Part shown: piece by piece, positions 63,896-64,000 of the stretch
Layout: each line of letters opens with the position of its first letter
Position numbering within the stretch: the first letter of the stretch is position 1
DNA from: Nomia melanderi
Lineage: Eukaryota; Arthropoda; Insecta; Hymenoptera; Halictidae
Assembly (NCBI RefSeq): GCF_051020985.1
Contig: NW_027475133.1
Span: forward strand, 2,604,001-2,668,000
DNA: 64,000 nucleotides
Direction of reading: 5' to 3'
The notes under the pieces: generated by a model
The model's input: the letters and a program-made list of their open reading frames with translations, nothing else
Database searches by the model: none
Told to the model about the DNA's origin: nothing
Program-made: the position numbers and the translations under genes

Positions 63896-64000
63896 ACCTC
63901 GAACCACCAGGGGCCGAGGAAACCACAGTCTCATGGGGCCGGACACTCAGGGTCAGGGAAAAATCCAATATATATCTGGTGATATCTTGGGTGCTATTAG
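63896..64000. repeat. Partial monomer at the window edge
   Basis: First 105 bp of a monomer with ctcgaaccaccagg, ggccgaggaaacc and gatatcttggg, the Q-module signature. The array therefore continues in phase past the window. Confidence 0.9.

Larger units (their letters stand above)
1..64000. repeat. 175-bp satellite DNA, single head-to-tail array filling the window
   Basis: Every stretch I read is a copy of one monomer. The acctcgg start recurs at 1, 176, 351 and so on to 63896. The phase drift over the window is +20 bp, and that is accounted for exactly by the short indels listed separately, giving 365 full monomers plus 105 bp. No monomer is inverted and no foreign sequence interrupts the array. 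The two ends are ordinary monomers, so the array continues outside. A monomer length near one nucleosome repeat is typical of eukaryotic centromeric and heterochromatic satellites; placing it at a centromere is inference. I do not recognise the family. No stretch over 300 bases holds anything other than this repeat. Confidence 0.98.

Noticed and set aside
1..64000. Protein-coding gene family or tandem-repeat protein
   Set aside because: ORFs recur every 175 bp on both strands in rotating frames, stop within two monomers (longest about 130 codons) and are disrupted wherever 1-bp indels occur. There is no constant frame, so no repeat protein is encoded.
1..64000. CRISPR array
   Set aside because: Repeats are 175 bp and contiguous with no unique spacers, and there are no cas genes.
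1..64000. Canonical CENP-B box (TTCGNNNNANNCGGG on either strand)
   Set aside because: No match seen in normal monomers, which lack TTCG in a suitable context. The TTCG in D monomers is followed by the wrong bases at the required A and CGGG positions.
1..64000. Insertion sequence or retroelement in the array
   Set aside because: Phase accounting explains every base of drift by 1-2 bp indels, leaving no room for an inserted element, and no non-satellite sequence was seen.
1..64000. Tandem 5S rRNA or other RNA gene cluster
   Set aside because: The monomer shows no recognisable 5S, snRNA or tRNA sequence, and no internal promoter or T-run terminator in a consistent position.
1..64000. Inverted monomers or strand switches
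   Set aside because: The acctcgg...gggaacg order was followed through the whole window with no reversal.

Overview
The window is one uninterrupted tandem array of a 175-bp satellite monomer. It contains 365 complete monomers and a 105-bp partial one, all in the same orientation. The array runs off both ends, and I see no unique sequence, gene, RNA gene, transposon or CRISPR array anywhere in it. A hand-counted representative monomer is about 52% GC with 8-9 CpGs. The period lies in the nucleosomal range, which together with the pure head-to-tail layout suggests eukaryotic heterochromatin, such as a centromeric, pericentromeric or subtelomeric array. I do not recognise the family and cannot name the organism. 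The many 60-130 codon ORFs are artefacts: 175 is 3x58+1, so the same short ORFs recur every 175 bp in rotating frames on both strands and always end within one or two monomers.

Each monomer (numbered from the acctcgg start, phase 1 at base 1) carries a GC-rich dyad (positions 3-23), a G-run stretch (about 38-64), an AT-rich core (about 64-90), a GATATC site (86-91), a second dyad (96-114) and a variable tail (105-138). Five linked tail positions (105, 121, 129, 133, 138) define subtypes A and B; recombinants are common. A third class, D, carries a block of about 60 bp that is strongly diverged without any length change. It occurs 15 times, never before 20.4 kb, with most copies in 40.8-55.7 kb.

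The array is a patchwork of higher-order repeats (HORs) made by unequal exchange. 1-9.1 kb: a 20-monomer unit, then copies shortened by hybrid-forming deletions, then a partial recopy. About 8.6-10.7 kb: alternating A/B dimers. 12.44-17.70 kb: an apparently identical 2627-bp tandem duplication. 20-31 kb: modules shared with distant parts of the array, plus an 875-bp tandem duplication. 31-33.6 kb: a 1225-bp (7-mer) duplication. 33.8-40 kb: the most heterogeneous part, with chimeric D monomers. 45.33-55.07 kb: two alternating HOR units (2629 and 1575 bp) in a compound 4204-bp repeat. 57-64 kb: HOR units of 11, 10, 8 and 8 monomers.

Rare 1-2 bp indels (net +20 bp over the window) act as lineage markers and independently support these relationships. 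There are no genes to work together. The biological interest lies in how the array evolves and in whether it underlies a centromere.
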